From Monosporascus cannonballus (lineage: Eukaryota > Ascomycota > Sordariomycetes > Xylariales): DNA of 64,000 nt. The stretch lies in contig QJNS01000712.1 in assembly GCA_004154925.1 (NCBI GenBank), positions 25,802 to 89,801 on the forward strand, read 5' to 3'. Within the stretch, counting starts at the first letter, position 1. Each line of letters opens with the position of its first letter. Positions 22,037-33,354 of this stretch are shown piece after piece. Under the pieces are notes generated by a model. That model ran no database searches. It had not been told where the DNA came from and saw nothing but the letters and a program-made list of their open reading frames with translations. The position numbers and the translations under genes were made by a program.

Positions 22037-23681
22037 CGCTAGTCGCCTTTTCAGGGCTCCGTAGTCTTTTTGCGGGCGGGTTCGGGCTGCGATGAGATGT
22101 GCGTAGTTGGAGACGCGGCCTCCCTGGTCGGCGGCCGTGGTAGTCTAGGCGCAACCTCGAGACGTCCGGCCGAGCAGGTCAAGGGCGCGTGTCCTTCCTA
22201 ATCGGCCTCCTACGCCGACCCGAACTTGAATCGCCGCGATGGTCTTGTGAGGTCCGGCCGGGAGCAGCCAGCGGTTATGTTTCAGGTCAGGTCTCGCCGA
22301 ATTTTTTTTTTCCCCCGTGTTTGCAATTTCGCCGTGCGTTCTTCCGTGCCTCACGTAATGGACCTATGTCGGCAGTGGCAGAGAGTTGAGATGCAAAAGC
22401 CCGACGTTGGAAGGTACCACGGGATGTGTGCAGGCGGATGGAAATTTTGGAGTTGGAACTTTTCATAAGTGCTATTGCGACCTAGTTAGTAACTACCCTT
22501 GTCTTGTGCCCCACCAAAACCGTCTTGGCGGCTTGGTTCCAGGGCTCAGAGTCCTGTATCCACTACCTAGTTTAGAGATCCCGCCGCCGCCCCCTTGCGG
22601 ACGGCATGAGGCGGGCATGGTTGGAGCGACCTGCTCCAGCTTTAGAAGGATATCTGCTCGAGGGCGATGAGGCGTTAGCCATAACAATTTCCCGGAGGTG
22701 CCTGTTACTTAGTTACCTCAATAAGGAAACGGTAGTGATTTGTTTGTTGTATATTTATTGGCTCGATTTAGGATGACTAGTGAAAAATTGGACTTACGGT
22801 TTGGAATATTGTTGTGACTAATGTTTTATTGCCCTTAAGTAGATGCTATATTACGTGTATCTTTATATAGAAGATCATCGTCGTTAATACTTTTAATTTC
22901 TGAATCTTTTGGGACCACTGACGTAATAGCGACGATCAACCCGTTTTCAGTAGATCTTCACACATATTCCCCCAATTTTCGAAGACAGCTCCCAGGTGAG
23001 CCAGGTGATTATCATATATACTACCAGCAGGTAGTAATGCGCAGGCAGCATGCAAGGAGCGTGCCACACGAACGGACGAACTGCATGTCACATGCCCCGT
23101 GATATAATATAGTTACTCCCCTTTTAGCCCGTCCGTCTTCCAATCTCACCATGCCCCAAAACGAACCCCGATAAACGCCGGTATCTCGGATGTTGCAATG
23201 GATATCCTTTATTCTCGCACCCTGATCCCAATCGTCTCGTCAAATGCACCCCGAACCCCGATCTCCCGAACGCCATTATGCATTTGTCTTGGCACAAGTG
23301 CGTGTGTAGCTGTGCGTAAATACGTACACGCAGTATGTATGCGTGGCTGACGACCGTAGATAATACATATGATAATAGTACAAGGGACCAATGTATGGAT
23401 TAGTAGGTAAGGTAGAGCAAGTGTAACGGATGAAAATGAAAAAGCGTCCGAGTGAGTACCTAAGTAAGTAGGTACGTGGCGCGTATGAAGTAAGAAATTT
23501 GCTGTATCTAAGGTGGTATCAGACGATAAAGGGGCAAAGCTCGCTAGTAAGGAACATCGCGGAAACGTGGCAGTGCGGCCGTATAAAGCCAAGCCATTTG
23601 AAAAACAATATTACGTGTGGAAAAATATGGGCAATCGAGTGAATGAGTAGGAGAGGATGAACCGGATGGAACGGCCCCGTC
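22037..23681. other. Intergenic region
   Basis: The first few hundred bases are the promoter side of the UPF0390 gene and the end is the 3' flank of the CFEM-type gene. Between them only short reading frames occur, without recognisable motifs. Confidence 0.35.
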
Positions 23682-26276
23682 TCACTGCACGTTCAGAAAC
23701 AGGTCGTCGCCCCTCCGCGTAGGCGTCAGCTTCGGCTGCCACGTCGGCGTCGTAGGCAGGGTGCCGGAGCCAGGTCCGGCTGGAGGACCCCGCGGCGAAT
23801 CGAGACCCGCGGCCGCCGTCTCGGGGCTGAGAAGCCCGGGTCCTCCCGCGCCCCGCTGCCGCCTCCAGTGTTTACCGCTGCCTGCGGGGTGGGAATCGAG
23901 CGCCAGGGCCGCCGCCTTGTCGTTCCCGACGCGTTTCGCCAGCAGCGAGTTGGCCGCCGAGGTTGTGGTCGTCGTCGTGCTGACGGGCGAGGCGGCGACG
24001 ATCTGCGAGGCGATGTGCGGGCTCCGCCTCCCCTGTGCCTGGAGGGCGTCTAGTCTTGGCGGCGCTGGTACTGGTGCTGGTGATTGCATCTGTTGCTGCT
24101 GTTGCTGTTGTTGCGGCGGGGTCCGTGGGCGCCGCGAAGGCTGGTGCTGCTGCTGTAGAGGTCGCGGTTGTTGTCGTTGGGATTGCTGCTGCTGCTGCTG
24201 CTGCTGTTGTTGCGATTGCGGAAGGGCGACCTCGGATGGAGGGGCGGGCGAGAAGCCGGATCCAGCACTCTGGATGGGTAATGGTCCCGGAGCCCGGTTA
24301 GACCGTTTGGGTCTGAGGGGTAGCGGGTAGGCCGAGGGCGAGCCGGTGATGGGGGGTAGGACCGATCCCAATGTCGGGCTCGGCTGCCCCGGAGGCGAGC
24401 TCGAGAAATTAGGTCTTTTAGGTGGAGGGACGTGGCGGATGGTCGCCCCGTCTAAGCGCCCCGTGATCTTGGAATACCGGACACGAGGGCGGCCGCTGCG
24501 TGGTGAGGGTGATTCGGCAACCGGCGAGAGCTGGGACAGGCGGGCTATATCGTTCTCTATGGCGGCGTCGTCGTCGAAAGGACCGGGTGACGATGTATTG
24601 ATGGTAGTCGCAGAGGCGTGGGAATCCTTGGAGTCGGATCGATGGACGCCGGGTCTGACGGCTTTCCGAGACGAACTGCTGCTCCTCCTAGCCGGCGGCG
24701 GAGGTGGTCTCTGTCGCACGGCGCTGGCCTGCGAGTACAGACTCGACGTCCGCGGCATCGACGGGTCGTTGGGATCTCTTAATAAGAATGCCGGCCTGGG
24801 CTTTTTGGGGAATTTAGTGGCTGCAGAAATTGCTTGGGCCATGGCCGCCGCTTCCTCCTCCTGCTTCTCTATCGGTGACTTCGTCAACGGAGTATACGTG
24901 TCAAGTTCGGCGGCTTGGGCGACTTGCTCCACCTCCGACTTGCGGTTATCGTCTCTTAACACCCAGTTACCCCGTGGGTCGGCGACGTAGTACGCTGTTG
25001 CCGATTGAGGGTCTGTTGGCGGAGGTCGCCATATCTGGCCGGACTCGGCTGCCTCCGTATCCAAATCAGCGAATGCTGTCATGTTCGTCATGGTGCTCGC
25101 CCTATCCGCAGGAGGCTGTTGTCGTGAAGATGGGCCACTTGCTGTTGCTTGCCGTGGGATGGCTAAAGTCAGGGTGGGCTTTGCTGGAAGAAGCCTTGAA
25201 AGTTTCCTCTCAACCTGGACTTCTTGCCTCGCCGGGGCGACCTCACTGCGTGGCCGCGATATGGCGAGGCCAATGGCATCACGATTGTCTTCGCTGTTTA
25301 GATACGTGGGCGGCGGAGTCTGTGCCGCTTGCTGCCTTGAGAATCTGAACATCGGGGGCGATATATGGAATATGGTGTTCCCTCTCGGCTTCTCGGGAGC
25401 GTCGTCATTCCTCTCAACATCCATTCCGAAGGACCCATTACCGAGGCCGGAGCAACCCTTGTTTCGAAAATATCTCGCTAGGAATATCGCACCTAACGCG
25501 AGACCGAAAGCACCAACTATCCCAACGGTAATCCCTACTATCTGACGAGTCTCCATAGTTACCGCTTCGGATGTTTCGGTGGGCCGCGGGGCTGCCGTGG
25601 TCGATTCTGTTACTGTAGACGTTGTAGACGTGGTTGCAAAGCTACTCGATGTGACTGATGAAAGCGACGTCGTCGCAGTTGGGCGAACTGAGGATGACTG
25701 TGAAGGAATTATAGGCATAGTCGAGGACTTTGTTACAGTGGATAATGTCGATGGGGGTTTCTGTACAGTAGTGCTTGCGGCTGGAGTACTCTGAGGCGTC
25801 GATATTAGAATAGAACCTGTCCCAGTCGGTGGCACAACCACTGTAGCTGACAACGGAACATGAGTGTTAGGCAATGCGTTCTGCACTTGAAAACACATGC
25901 TATAGGCATTTTCTAGGATGCTGTCTAGAGAAATGTAAGTATCAATATCATAAGATGTCGATGTAATAGCCATCGACTTACCTTTAACTTCTGCCTCACT
26001 ACATAACCTAGTTGCCCCTGCACCGCCAACGCAGAGAGCCGCCCCCTCCCCAATAGTAAACCCCCCCGTCGACGGCTTCGTACATAAGCATTGCAGGGAA
26101 GGGCTCGTGCCGCAAGCATCCCGCGGGTAGTTGACGACGATAAACTCCTTGAGGCAGTCTTGTGCGCATGCCGGAACGAAAGAAGTGAGCTCGTTCGTGA
26201 GGTTGGGCTCATAAGCCAAGGTGATTGATATTGAACTCCATATTAGTAACTGACGAATGAGAGGCTTGACAGCCAT
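23682..26276 (-). CDS. CFEM-like membrane protein with long cytoplasmic tail
   Basis: Two exons, 25982-26276 and 23682-25924, giving 845 residues. A signal peptide (about residues 1-21) is followed by an extracellular domain of eight cysteines with the C-x3-C start and closely spaced C-x-C typical of CFEM-related domains. A Ser/Thr/Pro-rich stalk follows, then one membrane segment (about 227-249, IVGITVGIVGAFGLALGAIFLA) and a basic stop-transfer. The cytoplasmic part of about 590 residues is Pro- and Ser-rich with two glutamine runs near the C-terminus. CFEM proteins act at the cell surface in haem binding, adhesion or signalling; this one has the layout of a wall-sensing receptor (inference). 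The 57-bp intron 25925-25981 has a consensus GTAAGT...CTAG but is stop-free and a multiple of three; if retained the protein is 864 residues with 19 extra between cysteines 7 and 8. Confidence 0.82.
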   Translation of the reverse strand: MAVKPLIRQLLIWSSISITLAYEPNLTNELTSFVPACAQDCLKEFIVVNYPRDACGTSPSLQCLCTKPSTGGFTIGEGAALCVGGAGATRLCSEAEVKGKSMAITSTSYDIDTYISLDSILENAYSMCFQVQNALPNTHVPLSATVVVPPTGTGSILISTPQSTPAASTTVQKPPSTLSTVTKSSTMPIIPSQSSSVRPTATTSLSSVTSSSFATTSTTSTVTESTTAAPRPTETSEAVTMETRQIVGITVGIVGAFGLALGAIFLARYFRNKGCSGLGNGSFGMDVERNDDAPEKPRGNTIFHISPPMFRFSRQQAAQTPPPTYLNSEDNRDAIGLAISRPRSEVAPARQEVQVERKLSRLLPAKPTLTLAIPRQATASGPSSRQQPPADRASTMTNMTAFADLDTEAAESGQIWRPPPTDPQSATAYYVADPRGNWVLRDDNRKSEVEQVAQAAELDTYTPLTKSPIEKQEEEAAAMAQAISAATKFPKKPRPAFLLRDPNDPSMPRTSSLYSQASAVRQRPPPPPARRSSSSSRKAVRPGVHRSDSKDSHASATTINTSSPGPFDDDAAIENDIARLSQLSPVAESPSPRSGRPRVRYSKITGRLDGATIRHVPPPKRPNFSSSPPGQPSPTLGSVLPPITGSPSAYPLPLRPKRSNRAPGPLPIQSAGSGFSPAPPSEVALPQSQQQQQQQQQQSQRQQPRPLQQQHQPSRRPRTPPQQQQQQQQMQSPAPVPAPPRLDALQAQGRRSPHIASQIVAASPVSTTTTTTSAANSLLAKRVGNDKAAALALDSHPAGSGKHWRRQRGAGGPGLLSPETAAAGLDSPRGPPAGPGSGTLPTTPTWQPKLTPTRRGDDLFLNVQ
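24085..24215 (-). repeat. CAG/CAA repeats coding polyglutamine
   Basis: Interrupted CTG/TTG triplet runs on the plus strand (densest at about 24093-24112 and 24183-24212) encode two glutamine-rich tracts in the cytoplasmic tail of the CFEM-like protein. Confidence 0.85.
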
Positions 26277-27976
26277 TCTATACGCAAAGATCTACCGGAT
26301 GTGTCAGTGTTTGGCATTCTACTACAGGAGAGTCCGGTGTTTGCAGTCATCCTACGCTGAGGAGGCGCATGAATTCCGCAGGTCTCGGAATATCTCACTC
26401 GAGAGTTACAAAGACCACTCCGCAGGGATAGTGAGAGTAGAAAGGAAGAGGCAGCGTTTCAGGGAGCAGGTCTAAAAGGGGGGTTCGAAACAAGGTATAT
26501 GAAAAGAAGACGGCCAAGCTTACCTAGACAGAGGGAAACAATCCGTGGAGAGATGGCCAGCATCTCATCCTAGTAGTCATCCAGCACAGCCAACGAAGAA
26601 TATCTAATCTCGTAGTAACACAGGGGTATGCAGAATGGAATCCAAACCAGCCCCATAAATGGTCTTGAAAACGGAAGAAGTCTATTGCAGAAAGGCAGTG
26701 AAGTCGACGCAGAAACAGACCAACATGAAGAGGCGCAGAAGGCCCAAGAATGAAGCCGGGCGTTGGGGGCTAATAGCCTAGACTTCACCTTCACTCATCC
26801 ATCGAAAGATCCGGGGGGATAGCCGCATCGACCATGGCATCGAACGCTACTGGCCGAGTGCAGCGGTCAACAGCATTACAGAACATGCGACGGCGCCTGC
26901 GACCTAGTCAGGGCGGTTCGGAAAGTCGTCCGGGAGGAAAGCATCTTGCGTCATGGCAGTGCGGACGGGATATGCATATGCGAGCAGGTATGGTGATGTT
27001 TGAAGACGCTGGCGCCTCGACCCATCATGGGTTGTATCGTGGCTGTATGACAATCTCCATTGGGCAATATGTTATTTTGGGTCCATCCGGATGCGGCTCC
27101 GCAACGTCTAATTGGGCCAGACGCGCCAAGAGGACATGGATGGCACTGGTTCGCTGGGCGAGAATAGACACAATATGTATGGATGAAGTGAGATTGTCTA
27201 GGGCTGTGTTGCTGCAGAAGGCGGACATTTGGGGGGGGGGGTGTGGTAATTCATTTTGCGCGCGCCTAGATGGATACCCCTTGGCGGCCCCCCGGTCGCG
27301 GCGCTTACGCACGCTCGGCTCCCCGTTCCGGCCAATGGAGGCTGTGCTGTGTTACTATATACTGCTGTTCTACATGAAAATGCTGCCCAAAAGGGCGATC
27401 CCTGTTCCGTTTGTTCTGTTTCGGCTCCAGCAAAGCGTTTATTGCCGGATGCAACGTGGAGCACAGCGTTGCTCTGACACCTTGTCCGGCGGCCACATAA
27501 GTCTCTAATAATGCACGAACTCCAAAGTCAGCCGCAGTACAGAAATAACACCTGCCAACACGGCTCCCGCCTTATGGGAAAGCGACTTACCTAGTAATGA
27601 GACGCCTTGGATAAGTGGAGTGGGCGGAAGACATCAAAAAGAGAGCAGTTCGTGAGAGCATATAAGCCGAGCAACAAGTCAGCCTGGCGTCGTCAAAATT
27701 GATGGGGCATGTTCACTCATGATTTGGTATCTAGCCTCCTTGTCTCATTAACTACAACATTTCCATCTTGCAGTTCTCCCCAAGACTTCCTAGCGTCCAT
27801 TCCCCGCGATTAAGTACCCGACGTCGGTGGCAGCTCGACGCCTAGGAACACCTCTTAAAGCATGTCGGCAAAAGTAGCTCAGGGACCATATATGCCAGGC
27901 GGGTCACCCAAGGACGACGGCGGTTCGCATTGGATGTGTCGGCCAGCGAGAGCTAGCCAGCGAGGCACACCGCTTA
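26277..27976. other. Intergenic region
   Basis: 1.7 kb between the start of the CFEM-like gene and the 3' end of the helicase gene. A reading frame of 224 codons (26834-27508, plus strand) has no recognisable domain and is not called. A run of G occurs at about 27231-27241. Confidence 0.35.
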
Positions 27977-29553
27977 CTAAGCGGTAGCTTGTGCGCTCGG
28001 AGCGAAGCCTGCCTGAGCTCGGCTCGACTTGATGACTCGGTGGACCTGTCTCTCTGTCTCGTCCCAATCGTTCGGCAACAGTTGCACCAGCTCAATCCCA
28101 AGGTCCTTGGCGATGTTACTGAGAGCGTTGAAACCTTTCTTATCTGCTACGAACGTTATGCTCACGCCAACTCGGCCGAAACGACCGGTTCGTCCAATTC
28201 TGTGCAGATACGTCTCAGTATCGTGTATTTGGTCGCCGGGACCCTTCATCGGTATGTCGTAGTTGATGACCATGGATACCGTTGACACGTCGATCCCTCG
28301 AGCGAGGACGTTGGTGGTGATGAGAACTTTGGATTTACCCGTCCGAAAATCGTCCAGAAGCTGGTCTCTCTCCTTTCCTTCATAGGCACCATGGAGAACG
28401 GAAACCCTGTGGCCGTCCTTCGCCATGCGCTCCTGAATCTTATCGGCGCTCTCGCGCGTCTAAGGCTTGTCAGCATTTAGGTTCCAGGGCTGATTGGCGT
28501 GAGTGGTACGTTACCCTGACGAAAATGATGGACGAGCCGACGTTCATCAGGCCATAGAGCTGACAAAGGATATCGTATTTGTCTGATTCGGACGGGCAGT
28601 CCATGTACATCTGGGAGATGCCCTTGACGGTGAGTTCCTGTCGCTGCAGTTTGATCTGGTTGGCGTTCGGCGCATAAGTCTGCGCATACTTCATGACCTT
28701 GTCGGGGAAGGTGGCCGAGAAGAGAAGAATCTGGATATCCTTGGGCAATAGACTGCAATTAAGTTTAGCATTCCAAGTATATTTCGGCACCACCGGCCGG
28801 GGAACTCACCGCTTAACCTTAATGCACTGATCGCCCAGTCCCTGCTGGTCCAACATGTTGTCGGCCTCGTCAATAACGAGAACCTTCAACTGAGTCGGGT
28901 CCAGCTGCCTGAATCTGATAAGGTCCATGACAGTGCCGGGGGTTCCAACAACGACAGCGGCCTTAACCTGTTCGTTTCGCGGAATATCACCCTTGATGGC
29001 GGCCACGGTCTGCAAGTTATCGCAGAGTCTGCCGATACTCTGCACGACACCCTGAATCTGTCGGGCCAGTTCTCGGCTCGGAGCAAGCAAGAGAGCTTGT
29101 GGTTGCTCTGGCTTCTCGAAGTCGATACGGGAGAGGACGGTGGTGACGAAAGCCGCAGTCTTGCCAGTTCCGGACTGAGACTGGGCGATCATGTTCTGGG
29201 GCGGGTTCGCAAGCATCAGAGGCAGTGCTTTCTCCTGCACCTTGGATGGTTTCTGGAAACCCAGGCTCGACAGGCCTCGGAGGACGGGAAGGGGCCTATG
29301 TAAAAGCACGGATGAGTGTCGCGTTCACGACATCACAAGCGAAGGGGCAAACATACAAACCGAGCTGATCGAAGCTAGCAGCAGACCCCAAAGGATGCTC
29401 CGTGTCCTTCTGTAGGTCGCTAAGCTGGACCTCGACATCGTACTCAGGCTCGTGCAGCATAGAAGCGCCGGCATCCGCACTGGCTCCGTCTACTGGAGGG
29501 ATCTCGTCGCCGGCATTCGCGGTCGCGGGATCAGTGGCTTGCGGCCCAGCCAT
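27977..29553 (-). CDS. DBP5: DEAD-box RNA helicase Dbp5/DDX19, mRNA export factor
   Basis: Four exons: 29357-29553, 28810-29295, 28515-28752, 27977-28459; 467 residues. All DEAD-box motifs are present: Q motif (GFQKPSKVQ), Walker A SQSGTGKT (105-112), [16 protein letters not shown] (208-211), SAT, the IIFVRTRESAD segment rebuilt across intron 3, NVLARGIDV, and [10 protein letters not shown]. The acidic N-terminus, the phrase [21 protein letters not shown] and the [15 protein letters not shown] insertion are specific to Dbp5. The enzyme remodels mRNPs at the cytoplasmic face of the nuclear pore with Gle1 and inositol hexakisphosphate, and also acts in translation termination. Introns are 61, 57 and 55 bp. 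Length agrees with the yeast protein (482). It is divergent from Bzz1, separated by 1.4 kb. Confidence 0.96.
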
Positions 29554-30966
29554 GTGGGATGATGGGGGTGAAGGTGAAAATGAGGTGGCAAGAATTAAGA
29601 AGATGTTGTTTCTGTTCTTTTCCTCCCTGGTCTTACACGGCGAGGCGGCGAGGAAAGGCGAAGGACGGTTTGCGACACAGGTAAGAAACCAAGCCTAAGA
29701 TGGCCTAACCCGATCACATATGGTAAGTAGGGGGAGCTTCAGAATCATAGATCGGGAGTCAGAATCGATGCGATTAATGCAAAAATGCAGCGCAAAAGAA
29801 TCCCAAGGGGAGAAAATGACAGGGATCTTACGTGCCCCCTTGTGCTCGTGTAAATGGGAGGGTAGTTTAGGTGCGTTAACAGGTATCAACAAACTCACGA
29901 GAGACAGGGTAAGGAGAGTGTGGTGTGCTTTGTTCGAGTATCGAGCATTCAGAACCTGAGAGGGCCAGATGATGATGTCGGGAAGAAGGGGCGGAACGGT
30001 GACGGCGGTGACGGTAGAGGAGGCGACCAGGTTTGGATCAGAAACTTTCGTCTTCCCAAAAGTCAAAAACACGAAGCTGCGATCAACCGGAGTTCGTCAC
30101 ATTTGGATTGCCGCTATCGATTAAGATGAATGAATTAATTGTTGTTTGGCGGGGTTAAAATGTGCAATGGGCAATTCTTTCCCTCCAGCAGCCTAGCGAC
30201 CTGCATTCTAACTTAGCCTCCCTCTGTCTATACGAAGTACAAATACTTAGTAACGTACCTTGTATATTTTACAGCCTAGGTCCGATTGACGCTAGCAATG
30301 GGACTGAGTTAGGCACTTAGGCCTGGCACATGTTAAGCGCGGGGCATTCGAAGGAGGGGCTGGAACGATAAGCATCTATCATTGAAGCGTTCTGGGTATG
30401 TGCATAAGTATCGGTAGGTAGGTACTGTAAGACGGCCGACTTCGAAAGAACAGGCGGGAGAAGGACTTACAGCTGTCGAGCCTGGCAACCGGCAAAGTTG
30501 ATAACTGGGATCACTTACTCGACAGCTGATTCTTGGGGAGACCGTGTTGCTGCAAGGTGGTGTACGTAAGCAGGTGCGTACCCGTTTCCTCCGACTACGG
30601 CTGCCGACCGGGGGGAGACCTGAACCCCGGCCTGTGGTCCCTTTACAGCAGGTACATAAGCTGAATGGCTAGGTACTACCTAGTACAGTAGAGTTGGGCT
30701 TGCTTGGAGTGCTCCGCAATGAAGCGGGCTGTGCCTGCTCTTCATTTTTCCCACTTGAACCAACGGGGAAAGAGGACATGACGACGACCGCATCAACCTC
30801 GCATAACACATGATATGATGATGTTGTACGCGCTTTTACGAAATCCATGCTTCTACTTATTATTTTACATATCCTTCTAAGGCTACAGCATATACATACT
30901 AGTAATTCATTCCACACCCACCCCCTTGCATTTTCTTGCAGACAAGAGTGAGAGGCTGCATTCGCG
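29554..30966. other. Divergent promoter region between DBP5 and BZZ1
   Basis: 1.4 kb without a supported gene. The first 200 bp hold the helicase leader; several TAGGTA/TACCTA short motifs recur around 30415-30680. No RNA gene could be recognised. Confidence 0.4.
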
Positions 30967-33354
30967 ATGGCCGAGGTCGATGTTGCGCCGACCTTCGGTA
31001 CTGAATTAAAGGTAGGACGGCAAAGATAACACCTTGCCTTTGGCTTTTCTCCCTTTTGCCCGTGTACCGGACTCCCGCTATCCTACAATCCGGTTTCGCT
31101 AAACATGGTTCATTCCCGTGACAGGATGGCTTCAAGCCTGCCAATGCCTGGGTCGCCAACAGTATCGCATGGCTCGACGACATCCAGGGTTTCTACCGGG
31201 AGCGCAGCGCCATCGAGAAGGAATATAGCGCAAAACTCAATGCCTTAGCCAAGAAGTATTTCGAGAAGAAGAATAAGAAGTCTGCTAGTCTAAGTGTCGG
31301 CGATACGCCTGCTATGACCCCTGGTTCTCTTGAAAATGCTTCCTTAACCATCTGGTCCGCCCATCTCACCATCCTCGAGTCGCGAGCCGACGAACACGAA
31401 AAATACGGAAACGAGTTAATTGCGAAGGTCGCCGACCCTCTGAAATTCTATGGCACCAAGTTCGAAGAGTTGCGCAAGCGGCACGCGGAATATGCCGCGA
31501 AGCTAGAGGCTGAGAGAGACTCTTCCTACGCCGACCTGCGCAAGGTCAAGGCCAAGTACGATGCCGCCTGTCAAGAGGTGGAAAGCAAGCGGAAGAAGAC
31601 CGAGTCCTCATTCGATAAGGCGAAAGCGCAAAGTCAATTCCAACAGCACGTCCAAGACATGAACAATGTTAAAAATACCTATTTGATAGCCATCAACGTC
31701 ACCAATAAGCTGAAAGAACGCTACTATCACGAGTACGTGCCCGAGCTGCTAGATAGTCTGCAGGACCTCGCCGAGTTTCGCACCCTAAGACTCAATGCCA
31801 TATGGTCCACGGCTGCTAGCCTCGAGACAGCCATGTTACAAAAGAGCCAAGGACTCATTGAACATTTGTCACAAGAGATTACTAGAAACGAGCCACACTT
31901 CGACTCGATGATGTATATTCGGCACAATCTAAGCGCGTGGCAGGAGCCTGCCGACAAGACTTTTGAGCCCAGTCCGGTATGGCATGACGACGACAATATG
32001 GTCACCGACGAGCCGGCAAAGGTTTTTCTGCGCAACGTTTTGAATAAGTCCAAGGGTCAGTTGGGAGATTTGCGACGGGAAGTCGATAAGAAAAAGAGGG
32101 ATATCGAGACTATCAAGCGCATGAAACGGGCAATCCGCGAAGGGAGGGAGAAGAGAGATGAGGTTCTGGTTGTCTCGCAAATCTTCGACCTCCAAGGGGA
32201 CCTCCATCAAACTGACCGGAAACGCTTGACTGCCGAGGTAGAGACATCAACTATCACTTCCGTAGTCGGAGACGTCACTCTAGGGGCCAAGAACCACAAT
32301 TTCAAGTCCCAAACATTCAAGATCCCCACGAACTGCGACCTCTGCGGCGAGAGGATATGGGGCCTATCGGCCAAGGGCTTCGACTGCAGGGATTGTGGTT
32401 ATACCTGCCACAGCAAATGCCAGATGAAGGTCCCGGCAGAATGTCCGGGTGAACTATCTAAGGAGGACCGCAAGAAATACAAACAGGAGAGGCAGGCAGT
32501 TGCAGGTTCATTGTTGAAACCCGCAAATGGTCCACAAGACCATGTCGCCGAGCTGCCTGATCTAACTCGATCCAACACCATGAACTCCTTGAGCTCGGGA
32601 TACGCGGCTAGTGCACACAGATCAGTTAGCGGCTCTGTCGCTACATCTCACTCACCGGCCGATGATGCCCCTCCAGAGCCTTCAAGTCCTCGGCCACCCT
32701 CATCCGCCGCGCCCAAGAAACCCCGGATAATGGCCCCGCCGCCTACCAGCTATGTTTGCGAGCTCCCTGGTGACTCTCCCAACGCCCCTGCTCCGACGCG
32801 GGCTCCGGAACAAAAGGGCAAGATGCTTTACACCTTCGAGGCGAGCAGCGGGGGCGAGCTTTCCGTCCCTGAAGGACGCGAGGTTGTGGTACTCGAGCCT
32901 GATGGTAAGTCTTCCATGACTCTTTGACATAGGACTAAATCGCTCACATTCCACTGTAGATGGCTCGGGTTGGGCCAAGGTCCGGCTTGGGTACAAGGAA
33001 GGATTGGTTCCCGCCTCGTACCTCGAGATCTTTGCCGCGCCCATCGCCCCTCAGGATACGGGGTCGTCGGTAAACAACCGTCCCGCTTCTACGTACTCGA
33101 ACTCCGGCTCCTCGATCGGGGCGGCGTCTAAGAAGAAGGGGCCCGCGGTCGCACCCCGACGGGGGGCCAAGAAGCTGAAGTATGTAGTAGCGATGTACGA
33201 CTACTCCGCCCAGAGCGACGCGGAACACAGCATGACGGAGGGTGAGCGATTCGTCTTGATCAAGGACGACCCGGGCGACGGATGGGTCGAAGTCGAGAAG
33301 GGAGGTGCAACCAAGAGCGTGCCGGCGAGCTATGTACAGGTAGCCACGAGCTAG
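30967..33354 (+). CDS. BZZ1: Bzz1-like F-BAR/C1/double-SH3 endocytic protein
   Basis: Three exons: 30967-31011, 31125-32904, 32960-33354; 739 residues. Domains in order: F-BAR with coiled coils (about 10-280), a further coiled segment (about 320-365), an atypical C1 zinc domain (about 406-455, with CDLC, CRDCGYTCHSKC) and two SH3 domains (about 580-634, with GSGWAKVR...GLVPASYLEI; and 679-739, with AMYDYSAQ...VPASYVQV). This order is that of fungal Bzz1 (syndapin/CIP4 relatives), which binds Las17/WASP at actin patches and promotes Arp2/3 actin assembly during endocytosis. The 45-bp first exon was chosen because MAEVDVAPTFGTELKDGFK is the family start and both junctions keep frame. The first SH3 is split by the 55-bp second intron. 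Confidence 0.95.

Noticed and set aside
26834..27508. 224-codon plus-strand reading frame
   Set aside because: No domain, low-complexity Arg-rich content and no sign of splice sites linking it to anything; likely chance in GC-rich intergenic DNA.
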